Origin: a virus | DNA: 46,087 bases | Virus record (IMG/VR): IMGVR_UViG_3300048556_000716 | Location: 1 to 46,087 of that record | Reading direction: 5' to 3' (one strand) | Shown here: positions 29,412-39,800 of the stretch, one piece after another | How the letters are laid out: every line of letters begins with the position of its first letter | Position numbering within the stretch: the first letter of the stretch is position 1 | Position numbers and translations under genes: made by a program | Notes under the pieces: model-generated | The model's input: only the letters and a program-made list of their open reading frames with translations | Databases searched by the model: none | What the model was told of the DNA's origin: nothing

Positions 29412-30283
29412 ATGTTGGGTTTGATCATGAGTTACTGTCTAGTTTTTATTTATGGTGTGATGATAGGTTAACTTATTTTGCTGAAGCTTATCAGCCAATA
29501 GAAACTCATACTTTTGAATTTGTTGATTCAATTGATGTTCCAACAAATTACCACGCGTATTACAGCCCATACAGACAATTCGTATGGTCATCTGATAAAT
29601 TTTTAGTTGACGATCATGTTGAAATTGGAGGATCTCAAGTTGTTGATAAAAATGGGATATATATAGATTATAACAATGGCAGAGTATTGGTTGATACAGC
29701 TACACATGGATCAAGTAAAACTTTAAATATTCAGGGGAACTTTGCATATAAAACAGTAAATTTATACATCACCGATGAGACTGAAGAAAATGTTATTTTA
29801 AATAGTGATTTTATTATTAGCCCTTTAAATCAAACTTATATGCAAACAGCAGGAGGATTCAGTGATCAGATGTATACTGTTCCTGCTATATTTTTAACAT
29901 TATCAAGTTCAACAAATGAGCCGTTTGCTTTCGGCGGAATGGATTGCACAAAAGTAAATGTAAGATCTGTTGTGGTAGCTGATTCAAATTACACATTGGA
30001 TGGTGTACTTTCTATTTTTAGAGACTCTGCACGAACAAGTTTTAAATTAATATCTTTTGAGGATTTTCCGTTTGGAGAATTTCATCATATTAAGTCCCAT
30101 CCATATAAATATAACTCATTATCTAACTCTTCTTCAGCTCATTGTTTTGTTGATGAAGTGAGGGTTTCAAAGCTTACGGATCGTTCAAGAGAAAGAATTA
30201 CAGGGTCAAAAGATTATAAGATTGGTTTTATTGATTTCCAAATATCAAAACCAAGAACTCCAAGAGAAATTTTTTCTAGATAA
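29408..30283 (+). CDS. tail-associated protein of unknown role
   Basis: A 291-residue, beta-rich protein (VEIGGSQVVDKNGIYIDYNNGRVLVD) starting at an ATGA overlap. It precedes the tail tube gene, where tail terminator or connector proteins are often encoded, although it is larger than most. No known domain is seen. Confidence 0.5.
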   Translation: MNVGFDHELLSSFYLWCDDRLTYFAEAYQPIETHTFEFVDSIDVPTNYHAYYSPYRQFVWSSDKFLVDDHVEIGGSQVVDKNGIYIDYNNGRVLVDTATHGSSKTLNIQGNFAYKTVNLYITDETEENVILNSDFIISPLNQTYMQTAGGFSDQMYTVPAIFLTLSSSTNEPFAFGGMDCTKVNVRSVVVADSNYTLDGVLSIFRDSARTSFKLISFEDFPFGEFHHIKSHPYKYNSLSNSSSAHCFVDEVRVSKLTDRSRERITGSKDYKIGFIDFQISKPRTPREIFSR

Positions 30284-30346
30284 AATTTCACATTTATCCT
30301 TTTTTTCTGTAATACTAGATACTAACAATTTTACACAAAAAATATT

Positions 30347-31591
30347 ATGGCAACAGATAGAATTATTTACCAAAGTGAATCTTTGTTTGTCAGCGACATT
30401 AAAAAAAGTGGTGGAAACATTACTGACGCTGATATTTCAGAGGTTAATCGTGTTCAGGATATGAGTTATAACCTTGAGGTTTCTCGTACTGACATTAATG
30501 AGTTTGGTCAACTTGCAGCTCTTTCGAGAGAGGTAACTGAACCCCCCACAGTGTCTTTAGATTTTTCTTACTTACTTACGGATGGCACTCAGGAAGAAAA
30601 ATTGGGCTTTACTTTAAACAGTGCTGATTCATTACCTAAGAGTAGTGCAGACTCAATGACAAAAACTATCCTCGGAGGATCGACTGAAGAAAAAAATTAT
30701 TACATATTAACCGTACCCGAAGGAGAAGATGTTCATGGCAATACTCCACTCAACGCCGCTGATCATGGAGTGATTGGGGTCGGAAACGGATTTGTCACAA
30801 GTTATGGAATGACCGCTGCAGTAGGAGAACTAGCAACAGCCAGTGTTTCTGTAGAAGCATCTAATATCATGTTTAAAAATGATATTAGTGGTACTTTTAA
30901 AAACCCTTCAATTGACACCAGTTCTTCAACAGGAGATAGATTAAGTAATACAGTTAATTTTGCTAGCGTAACCTCTAGTGATGGAAGTATCCAGAACACT
31001 ACAACTGGTGATGAAATTTATGCTATTCGACCTGGTGATATTCTTATTGATTTTGATGCAGTTGGATATTTAGACGGATCAAAAAGCGCAGGTGACTTAA
31101 ATGTTGGCGGAGCAAGACTTCCTGGTGCTGGAGGTGCATTGGGGGCAGGTAATACAGCTGTTCACGTTCAAAGTGTATCTCTTGATATTCCTATCGGAAG
31201 AAGTCCGCTTAATAGATTGGGTAGTCATTTTGCATTTGCAAGAAAAACCGATTTCCCTGTAAACATGACTTTGAGTGTAAGCGCTCTGATGACAGATTTT
31301 ACAGACGGAAGTCTTGATGGATTGATGTGTGAGGCTGAACAGAAAAGAGACATAGCCATTGTTCTTAATGATAGATGCGGAAATGCAACCAATATGGTAT
31401 TCGTTATGAAGAATGCTATACTTGACACACAAGCGTTTTCAGCTTCTATTGGAGACAATAAAACTGTTGACTTGACTTTCTCTTCTCAAGTGGGTGGAGC
31501 GAATGATAGTGAAAATGGCATCTTCTTGCTTGCTGAGCCAACCAACAAGATTCCAGAATACGGAGAGACTCCAACTCCTGAATCTTTCTAA
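30347..31591 (+). CDS. major tail tube protein
   Basis: A 414-residue protein. The opening LEVSRTDINEFGQLAALSREVTEPPTVSL and the repeated beta-strand pattern to the end (FSASIGDNKTVDLTFSSQVGG) are typical of tail tube proteins. Glycine-rich loops lie in the middle (NVGGARLPGAGGALGAGN). It is read from ATG 30347 and ends before a terminator, giving one abundant mRNA. A CTGTAATACTAGATAC sequence 30 bases upstream may be a weak version of the late box. No sheath gene is next to it, which favours a non-contractile tail. Confidence 0.75.
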   Translation: MATDRIIYQSESLFVSDIKKSGGNITDADISEVNRVQDMSYNLEVSRTDINEFGQLAALSREVTEPPTVSLDFSYLLTDGTQEEKLGFTLNSADSLPKSSADSMTKTILGGSTEEKNYYILTVPEGEDVHGNTPLNAADHGVIGVGNGFVTSYGMTAAVGELATASVSVEASNIMFKNDISGTFKNPSIDTSSSTGDRLSNTVNFASVTSSDGSIQNTTTGDEIYAIRPGDILIDFDAVGYLDGSKSAGDLNVGGARLPGAGGALGAGNTAVHVQSVSLDIPIGRSPLNRLGSHFAFARKTDFPVNMTLSVSALMTDFTDGSLDGLMCEAEQKRDIAIVLNDRCGNATNMVFVMKNAILDTQAFSASIGDNKTVDLTFSSQVGGANDSENGIFLLAEPTNKIPEYGETPTPESF

Positions 31592-31610
31592 AGGAAAGAA
31601 AAGAGTTTTT

Positions 31611-31644
31611 AAAAAACCTCAGGTTTCACACCTGAGGTTTTTTT
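31611..31644 (+). terminator. intrinsic terminator behind the tail tube gene
   Basis: AAAAAACCTCAGGT, loop TTCAC, ACCTGAGGTTTTTTT. Confidence 0.92.
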
Positions 31645-31660
31645 GTGTAAACACACAAAA
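31645..31660 (+). promoter_or_regulatory. GTGTA-type late promoter candidate
   Basis: GTGTAAACACACAAAA directly behind the terminator, before the gene at 31680. Its A/C-rich context is the least typical of the ten. Confidence 0.4.
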
Positions 31661-31679
31661 GGTAAAAGGAAAGTTTATT

Positions 31680-31964
31680 ATGAAAAAAGAAAGAGAACTC
31701 TTAGAGTTTCAAGTTTTGCGTACAATCGTAAATTTATACAAAGGTTTTTTGTTAACAATAGAAGATCTCAATAAAGATCATAAGATGCAGTTTGATAAAT
31801 TAAAACAGTCAATACCTGAACATGAGGATTTACTGCGACAAGCTGAATATTTAGATGAAGCGCAATTAAACTATTTAAGAAAAAAAATTTTAGACAATGG
31901 CAATGACGCTAGAAGAGAGCTCATGTCTTATATGGAAAATTTTGATATAAACTTTAAAAAATAA
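31680..31964 (+). CDS. small tail-region protein
   Basis: A 94-residue helical protein from ATG 31680 behind AAAGGAAAG. An upstream extension of the frame runs through the terminator and is rejected. It is charged and coiled-coil-like (LRKKILDNGNDARREL). It sits between tail tube and tape measure genes, where tail assembly chaperones are encoded. Confidence 0.65.
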   Translation: MKKERELLEFQVLRTIVNLYKGFLLTIEDLNKDHKMQFDKLKQSIPEHEDLLRQAEYLDEAQLNYLRKKILDNGNDARRELMSYMENFDINFKK

Positions 31965-32000
31965 ATTTAAATATTAATATAATAAGGTAAAAGGTAAAAT

Positions 32001-32855
32001 ATGATAACAGAAAAAAACACACTATATTCTTTCTCTATAAATATCGAAAAAGAAGTTGAAGAAGAAGTAGAGAAAAAAAGTAGAAAAAAGAACAAAGAAA
32101 CAGGTAAAACTGAAGTTGTAACAACAACATCAATAAAAACTGTAAAAAAAGAAGTTCCATACAACGTATATATCAAGAAACCAAATAGAACAGAACTTGA
32201 AGATGGAGATATGTTTTATAGCTTGGAGCTAAATAAATACATCAAAATGGGCTTGCTAACAAAAGCAATGCTTGCGAAGCAATACGGTAATCAAGGAGGA
32301 GTATGGTCTGAGAAAGAGCAAAAAATATATTCTGAATTACTGTATAAAATGCACAGCAAACAACTTGAAGTTCAACAGTTTTCTTTGCTTGGAGATAATG
32401 GAAAGTTATCAGTAAGGCAGAAAGATAAGTTAGAAACTGCAGTAAAGGAACTTGCTGAAATCAAGAAAGATCTTACAGAATATGAAATGATTCAAAACTC
32501 TCTGTTTGATCACACTGCAGATGTAAAAGCTAGGAATAGAGCTATCATGTGGTATATTTTGCATATGACTTATTTCACAGAAGGTGATGAAGATGATCCT
32601 GTATTTGAAGATTTTTTTGAGGGGTTAGACTTTCAAGAAAAGTATAGCGACTATCAGGAAAAAGAAGATGATCAAGATCCTTTATATTCGGCAGCTATAG
32701 ATAAGATTTCTTCAATTATGACGATATGGTATATTAGTGGCACTCAAGATAAAGAGGGTGTAGAAAGTATATTAAAAGAAATGAAGTCTATTGAGAAAGA
32801 AGAAGAAGAAGAAGAAGAAGAAGAATTAGAAGCTGAACCAGCTTCGAATGAATGA
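32001..32855 (+). CDS. putative tail assembly chaperone
   Basis: A 284-residue, highly charged helical protein just upstream of the tape measure region. It has a Lys-rich segment (KKSRKKNKETGK), a middle with FTEGDEDDPVFEDFFEGLDF, and a C-terminal run of ten Glu from a GAA repeat. The position suggests the lambda gpG role of holding the tape measure. The next gene begins inside its stop (ATGAATGA). No slippery site for a frameshift fusion was found. Confidence 0.5.
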   Translation: MITEKNTLYSFSINIEKEVEEEVEKKSRKKNKETGKTEVVTTTSIKTVKKEVPYNVYIKKPNRTELEDGDMFYSLELNKYIKMGLLTKAMLAKQYGNQGGVWSEKEQKIYSELLYKMHSKQLEVQQFSLLGDNGKLSVRQKDKLETAVKELAEIKKDLTEYEMIQNSLFDHTADVKARNRAIMWYILHMTYFTEGDEDDPVFEDFFEGLDFQEKYSDYQEKEDDQDPLYSAAIDKISSIMTIWYISGTQDKEGVESILKEMKSIEKEEEEEEEEELEAEPASNE

Positions 32856-33837
32856 AGATAATAAGTTTTTTGAAAATTTATTTTTAGAAATTAAAGATGG
32901 ATTTTCTGAATTTGATTTTCAAGATCAAGTTCTGTATATTAAACACTCTGATTTAAATCAGTTAAAAGTTATCAATGATAATTATGAATTCTTTTTGGGT
33001 AGAGCTAAAAAAATGGGAATCCCAACTGAAGAGCAGGTTTTGCAGGATCTTGAAGAAGGTGATTTATGGACTAAGAAAGATGAAAGTTTATATCAAAGCT
33101 TAGAGATCGAAATTAGCAACATCAAAAAAACTTTATCAAACCTTTTTGTAGAAAAAGAAAAAAACAATCTTAAACAAAGGCTTGATGAAGCTGAAAAAGA
33201 ATATTTAGAAAAAAAGAATATTAGAAGCGCGTTAATGCTAAATTCTGCCGAGCAGTATGCAGAGCGCAAGAGTAATGAAAAATTTGTTTTTCATTCTTTG
33301 TACAAAGATAAAGAATGTTCTAATTTATTCTATAATAATGATGAGTTTGATGAAATAGATAATAAAGAGTTAAGCGAGTTGTATGTGATATACAATGATT
33401 GTGTTGAAAAATTTTCAAATAAAAATTTAAAACAATTATCTATAAGTCAAATGTTTACAAGTTTATTAAATATATACTCCAAAGACTTATCTAACTTTTT
33501 TAAAAAACACCCATTAGATCTAACTTTCTATCAAATTAATTTATTGAACTATGGAAAGCTATTCTTATCAATTTTTCAAAACCATGAAATTCCTGAATCA
33601 ATATCTAAAGACCCTGATAAAATTTTAGAGCATATAGACAAAAGCAAAAAAATAAAAAAAGAAAATTTAAAAGAAAAAAGTTCAAAATCGGACGGATTCT
33701 CTTACGCAGGAGCCACACAAAAAGAATTGGAAAAAATGGGAGGAAGAAAAAAGAAAGGAGTTGATATTCATTCAATAGCAGATGAAAAAGGGGGCGAGCT
33801 ATCAATGGATGATTTTATGAAAATCCATAAAAAATAG
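32848..33837 (+). CDS. tail-region protein, possible second chaperone
   Basis: A 329-residue charged coiled-coil protein (LYQSLEIEISNIKKTLSNLF, then KQRLDEAEKEYLEKKNI). It ends with a Lys-rich region and a short conserved-looking DGFSYAGATQKELEKMGG. It overlaps the previous gene by 8 bases and ends 30 bases before the tape measure gene. It may be a chaperone or tail initiator protein. The role is inferred from gene order. Confidence 0.5.
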   Translation: MNEDNKFFENLFLEIKDGFSEFDFQDQVLYIKHSDLNQLKVINDNYEFFLGRAKKMGIPTEEQVLQDLEEGDLWTKKDESLYQSLEIEISNIKKTLSNLFVEKEKNNLKQRLDEAEKEYLEKKNIRSALMLNSAEQYAERKSNEKFVFHSLYKDKECSNLFYNNDEFDEIDNKELSELYVIYNDCVEKFSNKNLKQLSISQMFTSLLNIYSKDLSNFFKKHPLDLTFYQINLLNYGKLFLSIFQNHEIPESISKDPDKILEHIDKSKKIKKENLKEKSSKSDGFSYAGATQKELEKMGGRKKKGVDIHSIADEKGGELSMDDFMKIHKK

Positions 33838-33852
33838 TGTAATACTTAACAG
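33837..33852 (+). promoter_or_regulatory. GTGTA-type late promoter candidate
   Basis: GTGTAATACTTAACAG, with TTTAAGGATAATTC following up to ATG 33868, so this late gene has a leader with AAGGAT. Confidence 0.5.
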
Positions 33853-33867
33853 GTTTAAGGATAATTC

Positions 33868-36800
33868 ATGAGTGTAGTAAATATACCAACTAGTGCGACT
33901 GGCTATCATCAAAGTATTGTTAGTCAAGCAACTACTGCCCAGAAAGCAGTAAATAGAATGCAGATGTCGCCAAGATTGAATCCTCAAGGAATTGTACAGC
34001 CATTAGGAAAAATTACAAATTCAGCGAGTGAATTCCAAAAATCAATGGATGCATCCGCAGCTCGTGTTTTTGCTTTCGGGGCTGCAGTTGGAGTGATTAA
34101 TGGAATATCCGATGCGTTTAGAGGAATAATTCAAGCAACAGCTGAAGTCGAAAAGTCGTTAAAAGATATTCAAGTTGTTATGGAAGCAACGGATAGTGCT
34201 ATGAAAAAATTTGGAGATGGATTGTTTGACGTAGCAAGAAACACAGCTACTAGTTTTCAATTAGTAGCAGAATCTGCAACAGAATTAGCTCGTCAAGGTT
34301 TGAGTTCAGAAGAAACTCTTGCTAGAGTAAATTCCGCTTTAGTACTGAATAGACTATCAGGATTAGGGGCCGTAAAATCTACAGAGACTTTAACAGCAGC
34401 TATAAACTCATTTAATAAAGAAGGGATTACTCATGAACAAATTGTGAATCGAATGGCTAATGTCGATGCTGCTTTTGCTGTATCCTCCGCTGATTTAGCT
34501 GAAGCGATATCAAGAGCTGGAGCTGTTGCGCAAGAATCAGGGGTTCAGTTTAACGAACTAGCTGCGATTGTAACCGCTGTCCAGCAAAGAACCGCCAGGG
34601 GTGGTTCTGTCATAGGTAATGGATTTAAAAGTATATTTACGAGAATAAAAAGAAGTAGAGTTAGAGATGCTCTAGAAGAGATCGGAGTAAGCACCACAAA
34701 TTTAGATGGTAGTTTTAGATCTTCAATTGATGTATTGAAAGATTACGCTGGAGTTTATGAAACTTTATCAGATTCTCAAAAGTCATACACTTCAGAACAA
34801 ATTGCTGGAGTATTTCAAATACAGAATTTGCAAGCGTTAATATCTGATTTGAATGATGAGTACTCTGTGTATAATAGAGCTTTAGGTGTCGCTAATAATA
34901 CAACTAATGAAGCCACGAAAAGAAACGAAGAACTAAATAAAACTTTATCAGCTGTTTTTACGCAAACTTCGTTAACCGCAAAAGAATTAGCGGCTTCAAT
35001 TGGAGAAATAGGTTTTTCGGACAACTTTAAAGAAATTTTAACATTTTTAAATAATTTAGCGGGAAAGTTAAATGAAATGCTTTCGGAAAATAAAGGGAGT
35101 GAATTAGCTAAAGGCTTAGTTCGCGGAATAGGAGCTTTTCTGACGGGTCCTGGTTTAGTTATTCTTGGCGCGGCTTTTATTAAAATTTTTGCAATGGTAA
35201 CTAAATTTGCAAAAGAAGCTTTTTCTGATTTGTTAGGGGTTAATAAAGAAACTAAAAGACAACAAAGTTTGCAAGTTGCTATTAGTCAAATATTATCAAC
35301 AAACGCTGGCTTGTATCAAAAAATATTTGCAGCGGGAACCAGTACTGCGAAGCAAGAACAAATGATATTAAACATCATAAAGCAAGAAACCGCAGAAAGA
35401 CTGAAGCAAGAAGCGGTGATCAAAAGAATAGCCGCTTCAAGTAGCTTGGTTGGTATCGGAGCATCTGATAAAGGTTTTGTGCCTATGGGGAAAAGAGGGG
35501 CTAAGAAAACAGGTAGAAAAACTTTAAATGCAGCGAACGGTTTTCTTCCATCGTTTAATCAAGAAAAACGAGATATTAATAAAGGGGTTGGCGGAGCAAA
35601 GACAAGCGATAAACCAGTTTTATTAAAAAATCATAAGATGGGAAGGGGGCGCACAGAAAATGTAATCGCTCACACTGGCGAGTGGGTGATTAATAATTTT
35701 GGTGGTAGTGGAGGAACTGCAATATTTAACAGGGATATGGCAAAGCAGTATGGATTACCTAAAGAAGCAAAAAAAATTACCGCATCTGGAGGGCTTATTC
35801 CAAATTTTAGCAAGAAAAGAAAAGATACACTTACTAGACCTTCTCTTGAATTAGGTTGGTCTCCAGGCGGAAGATCCCAAATATCGCAAAAAAGTGATCC
35901 TTTTGATAAATTCACAGCGACAGTTAGCAGGATAGAACAAGATAAAACAGCAGATGAAACAAAAGGTATCGTAAAAAAAGAATCAGGAAGATTCTTGCAA
36001 CCTTATTGGGTTAATAAGAACAATAATAAGCAAGTATCATCAGAGTGGAGTGGTTCAAATTGGGGAGGATCTAGCTACAAAGAGATAAGTAAGTTGCCCG
36101 AAGAAGAAAGGCAAAATTTTGTTAAAAAATATAAAATACATTCAGAAAATTTTAAACAATTCAAAGCTAAAGGTTATGGACAATTAATGAAAACGTTTCC
36201 ATACAATAATTCAAAAAAATATATTAAAGATATTGTAGATAGCGGGGGTTATTCTGGAAAGTCTCAACCTCAAGAATTAAAACAAAAATTTGCGGCTTTA
36301 AACATGAATTTATCAGGAGCTGCTGGGGAAATTAGTGGAGCAAAATATTTAAAAAAAATAGGGTATTCAGATATAAAATTTATTGCTGCTGGAAAATCTT
36401 TTGATTACACAGCGAGAAATAAGAAAGGGGATAAAGTTCTCTTCGAAAACAAAATGAAAGAAATGCAGAATATATCTGCATATCTTAAGAAAGGAGCCAC
36501 AGAGTATTTAGGTACTATTGCTGCTCCAGGCATTAAAGATAATAAACCTCAAAATATAAATTTAGATTTAGTCAAATCTTCTGGGAGTCTATTATTTCCA
36601 TCAGGGATTAATGCTGTTACTGCAAAAGATTCAAAAGAAACAAATTCAAAAATTACTCATAAAAATTTAGTGAAAGATTCTAAATTGAGAGAGCGGCTAG
36701 ATAAAGAATTAGAATTAATATGGAAAAACCCTGACATTAAAGATTCAGTTAAAAGCGAAGAAACTATAAGAAATTTTTTATTTCATAACGCAGAGTCAAA

Positions 36801-39800
36801 AATACCAAGATATTCATCAGGATTCGTTCCAAACTTCGGCCCTAGGTGGGGTAGATTTAAGAAGTATAACAAAGATAAGTCTCTTAAGGATTTACGAAAA
36901 AAACAAGCTGATAACAAACAGATGGAAGAAGCTTTCTATGTTAGATCTGCAGACGCTGCTCAAAGATTTCAAAGATTTAATAATAAATTTGGAGTAGAAA
37001 AAATTGACGATTTATTTAACGTACTTCCTTTTTCAGAAGGATATGTGCCGAATTTTATGATAAAAAAACCTGGCTTTGGTAGGAGCGGTTCAGTTTATTC
37101 CATGAATAGAGGAAAGGAGAAAGTTTTAAACGTATCTCATATTAGAGCTGAAGAAGGTGAATTTGGTTCAAGTATATATAAAAATTTGATGAAAGAAATT
37201 GAAAGTGCCGCTAAATCTGGACAACCATACACAAAGATAGACGCTGGCTCTGTAATTGGACCGAGGATACCAAGAGCTTTGTTAGCTGCAAAAAAAATGT
37301 TAGACAAAAAAAGGCTTTCCTCGAATATTCCAAAAATGACACTCGAAGGAGTTTTTATTCCTAGACAGCTAAGAAAGAGAGTAGAAGGGTTTAGGCAAGA
37401 TAATTACTATAGAGAATCTGGTAAATTTCGAACAAAAGATCCAGCAGAATACTTACCTGGAGAAGAAGGTAAATTAATTAAATCTCTTCGAGCATTTGGT
37501 TTAGGTCGTAACGCTCATAAGCGCAAAGCGTTTGTAAGGTTAGAAGATTTACCAATTGGTAAGAATTTTTCAAAGGGATATATTCCTAATTTCAGGAATG
37601 TTACCTTGTATAGAGGGCAAAAGCAAAAAGAGTTAGATTTACCAAATATTGGTAAAAATATGCCAAGTTTTGATGCAGCTAAAACCCCACAGGAAGTAAT
37701 TGGTGTTATTCAAAAATTTGTAAAGTCTCATTCAACAGGCCCATTATCTGGATACAGAAACATGGGAGAAGTTGACGGAAAAATGCCTTCAGGAGCAACA
37801 TCATTTTCGACAAGTAGAAAAGTTGCCGAAAATTTTTCTAACTCTATTAATATAGGACAACCTGTTTTACCTGGCAAAATTTTTGAAAAAATAGTTCCTG
37901 AAAAAAACATTTTTAGCAAAAAAAAGTTGTTGAAAATTTTTAATAAAGGAGCTAATCCAGAAAAAAACTTTTATCCAAAAGTTGATCAATTTAAGACTGC
38001 AATAAAATCTGGAGCGGTAGAAAAATGGGCTAAGAAAAATGGAGGAGTGTTCCTGAATGTAGCTGGAGAATATAACGATAAAAGACATTTAAGTTTAGCT
38101 AAAATGGACGCAGGAAGAATGCGTAGTAAATATGGAAAAGATATGGGCTCAATTGTACCTGAAATCGATGTGGGTAGGACTTTGAGTGGGAAAAGAGATA
38201 TTTTCAGAAAAGAAAAAGAAGTTATGCATATTATGTCTAGAGGATACGTTCCTAATTTTTCGTTTAGAGGTGGTGCTCTTAAGAGAATTGCGACTAAAAT
38301 GCATAAACCAGCAATAGAAGACCCAAAGGGGAAAATATTATACCAGGGAAAAAAGTATAGAGAAGCTAAATTTAACACTCCTGATTGGGATAACCCTAAT
38401 GTAAAATGGATTAGCCCTGTAGCGCAAAGAATACAAGGTGGCAAACAAGAAGTTGAGGAATTTGCTAAATATTTATCGACTAGAAAAGATATTCCAGCTT
38501 ATGTAGCTTCAAATTTCAAAAAGGGTTTAGAGAAAGAAAAAGCTGCTTTAGAAGAACAAAAAAAACGACATTACGAGCTTGGTAAGAAAATCAAAATGGG
38601 CAATGCAGGTTATTACGAAAGAAAAAATCATTTTACAACTCCTTTGCCTGAAGATAATCCGTTTAGAGTAGAATTAAAATATCTTAAAAAAGATAAAATT
38701 AATGATCTTGTTCAGGGTTTCAGGAATAATTACTCAAAAGGATTTATTCCAAATTTTGCAGCTGGAGTCAAAACATCAAGAGGGTTTTTCTCTACCCAGC
38801 GAATAAATCGACTTAAAGGTGGGCAGGCAGCCAAAGATCAAGATGGCAATAAAGTTTACATGAATATGTTTTCACCTGAAGATCGGAAGAAGATCAAAGG
38901 ATTTCAAGCAACTTTCTCAAAAGAAAACATGGCTGCTACAAGACAAGTTTCTAGAGATAAAAAAAATGAAATGCAAACCATTGACGCTTCCAGGCAGGCA
39001 ACCATGCTTGTAGCTACAAATAATTTAAGAAAGAGGGTTGATACAAAAATAAAACAAGGGAAACAAGATATAAGATTAAAGTACAGGGTAGAAGGATTGA
39101 AGCCTTCGAGATTAAAAAACTCAGAAGAAAAAATTAGAGGCAGAGTAGAGAACCTTATGCTTAAAGAATCTTCTTTTTTAGCTCAAGAAATGGCAGGAGC
39201 TGGCAACTTTGGAGCTAACACCCCTCCTGTTACAAGAATAGCAAATGCTGGTAGTGTAGGTTCTGCTGCAGGATCCATCTTTGAGACAGCTTTAAAGGCA
39301 GTTGGGAAAAATAAATTATTTACAAAAAATAATGCTAGTTTTGACATAGCTGGATTTCCAGATGAAAAATTGCAAAAATTATTTGGTTACTACACTCCTT
39401 TTGCTGATGCTAAAATTGGATTAAGCCCCGATACCAAAAGAGACTTTAATCAAAAATTGCTAAAACTGCCAAGTAGTCAGGCTGAAATAGGTAAGCAAGA
39501 TGCAGTTAAACAACAAGCAGTATCTAGATCTTCTCGAAAGAATTTTGGGCCTCTAAGAAAATCTGAAGGTTTTATACCAAATTTTGCTATTAAAAAATGG
39601 GAAGCTCAAGATTTTATAAATAAAGGTTTAGCGAAAAATCTAAGAGACGCTAGTAAGAGGTTTACATCCAGAGATCATGAAATAATGTTTGGAGGTAAAA
39701 GATTTAATTCTAGCAGCCCAGGTATAAGCGTGAAGAAATTTGGACAAGAAAAATCTTTTGATGCAGATTATCAGAAAATGAAAGGAGTTAGATCTCAAGA

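Noticed and set aside
30222-30464. 80-residue frame between the tail protein and the tail tube genes
   Set aside because: It overlaps both genes in another frame and has no start signal.
31494-31679. Upstream extension of the gene at 31680
   Set aside because: It overlaps the tail tube gene in another frame and runs through a strong terminator. ATG 31680 has a ribosome site.
32001-33837. Programmed frameshift joining two tail chaperone genes
   Set aside because: The second frame is closed by a TAG at 32827-32829, so a shift could occur only in the last 26 bases, where no slippery heptamer is seen. Coupling by overlap explains the layout.
37986-38444. 152-residue open frame on the minus strand within the tape measure gene
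   Set aside because: It lies antisense to a well-supported coding region, with no promoter or ribosome site. The composition reflects the opposite strand.
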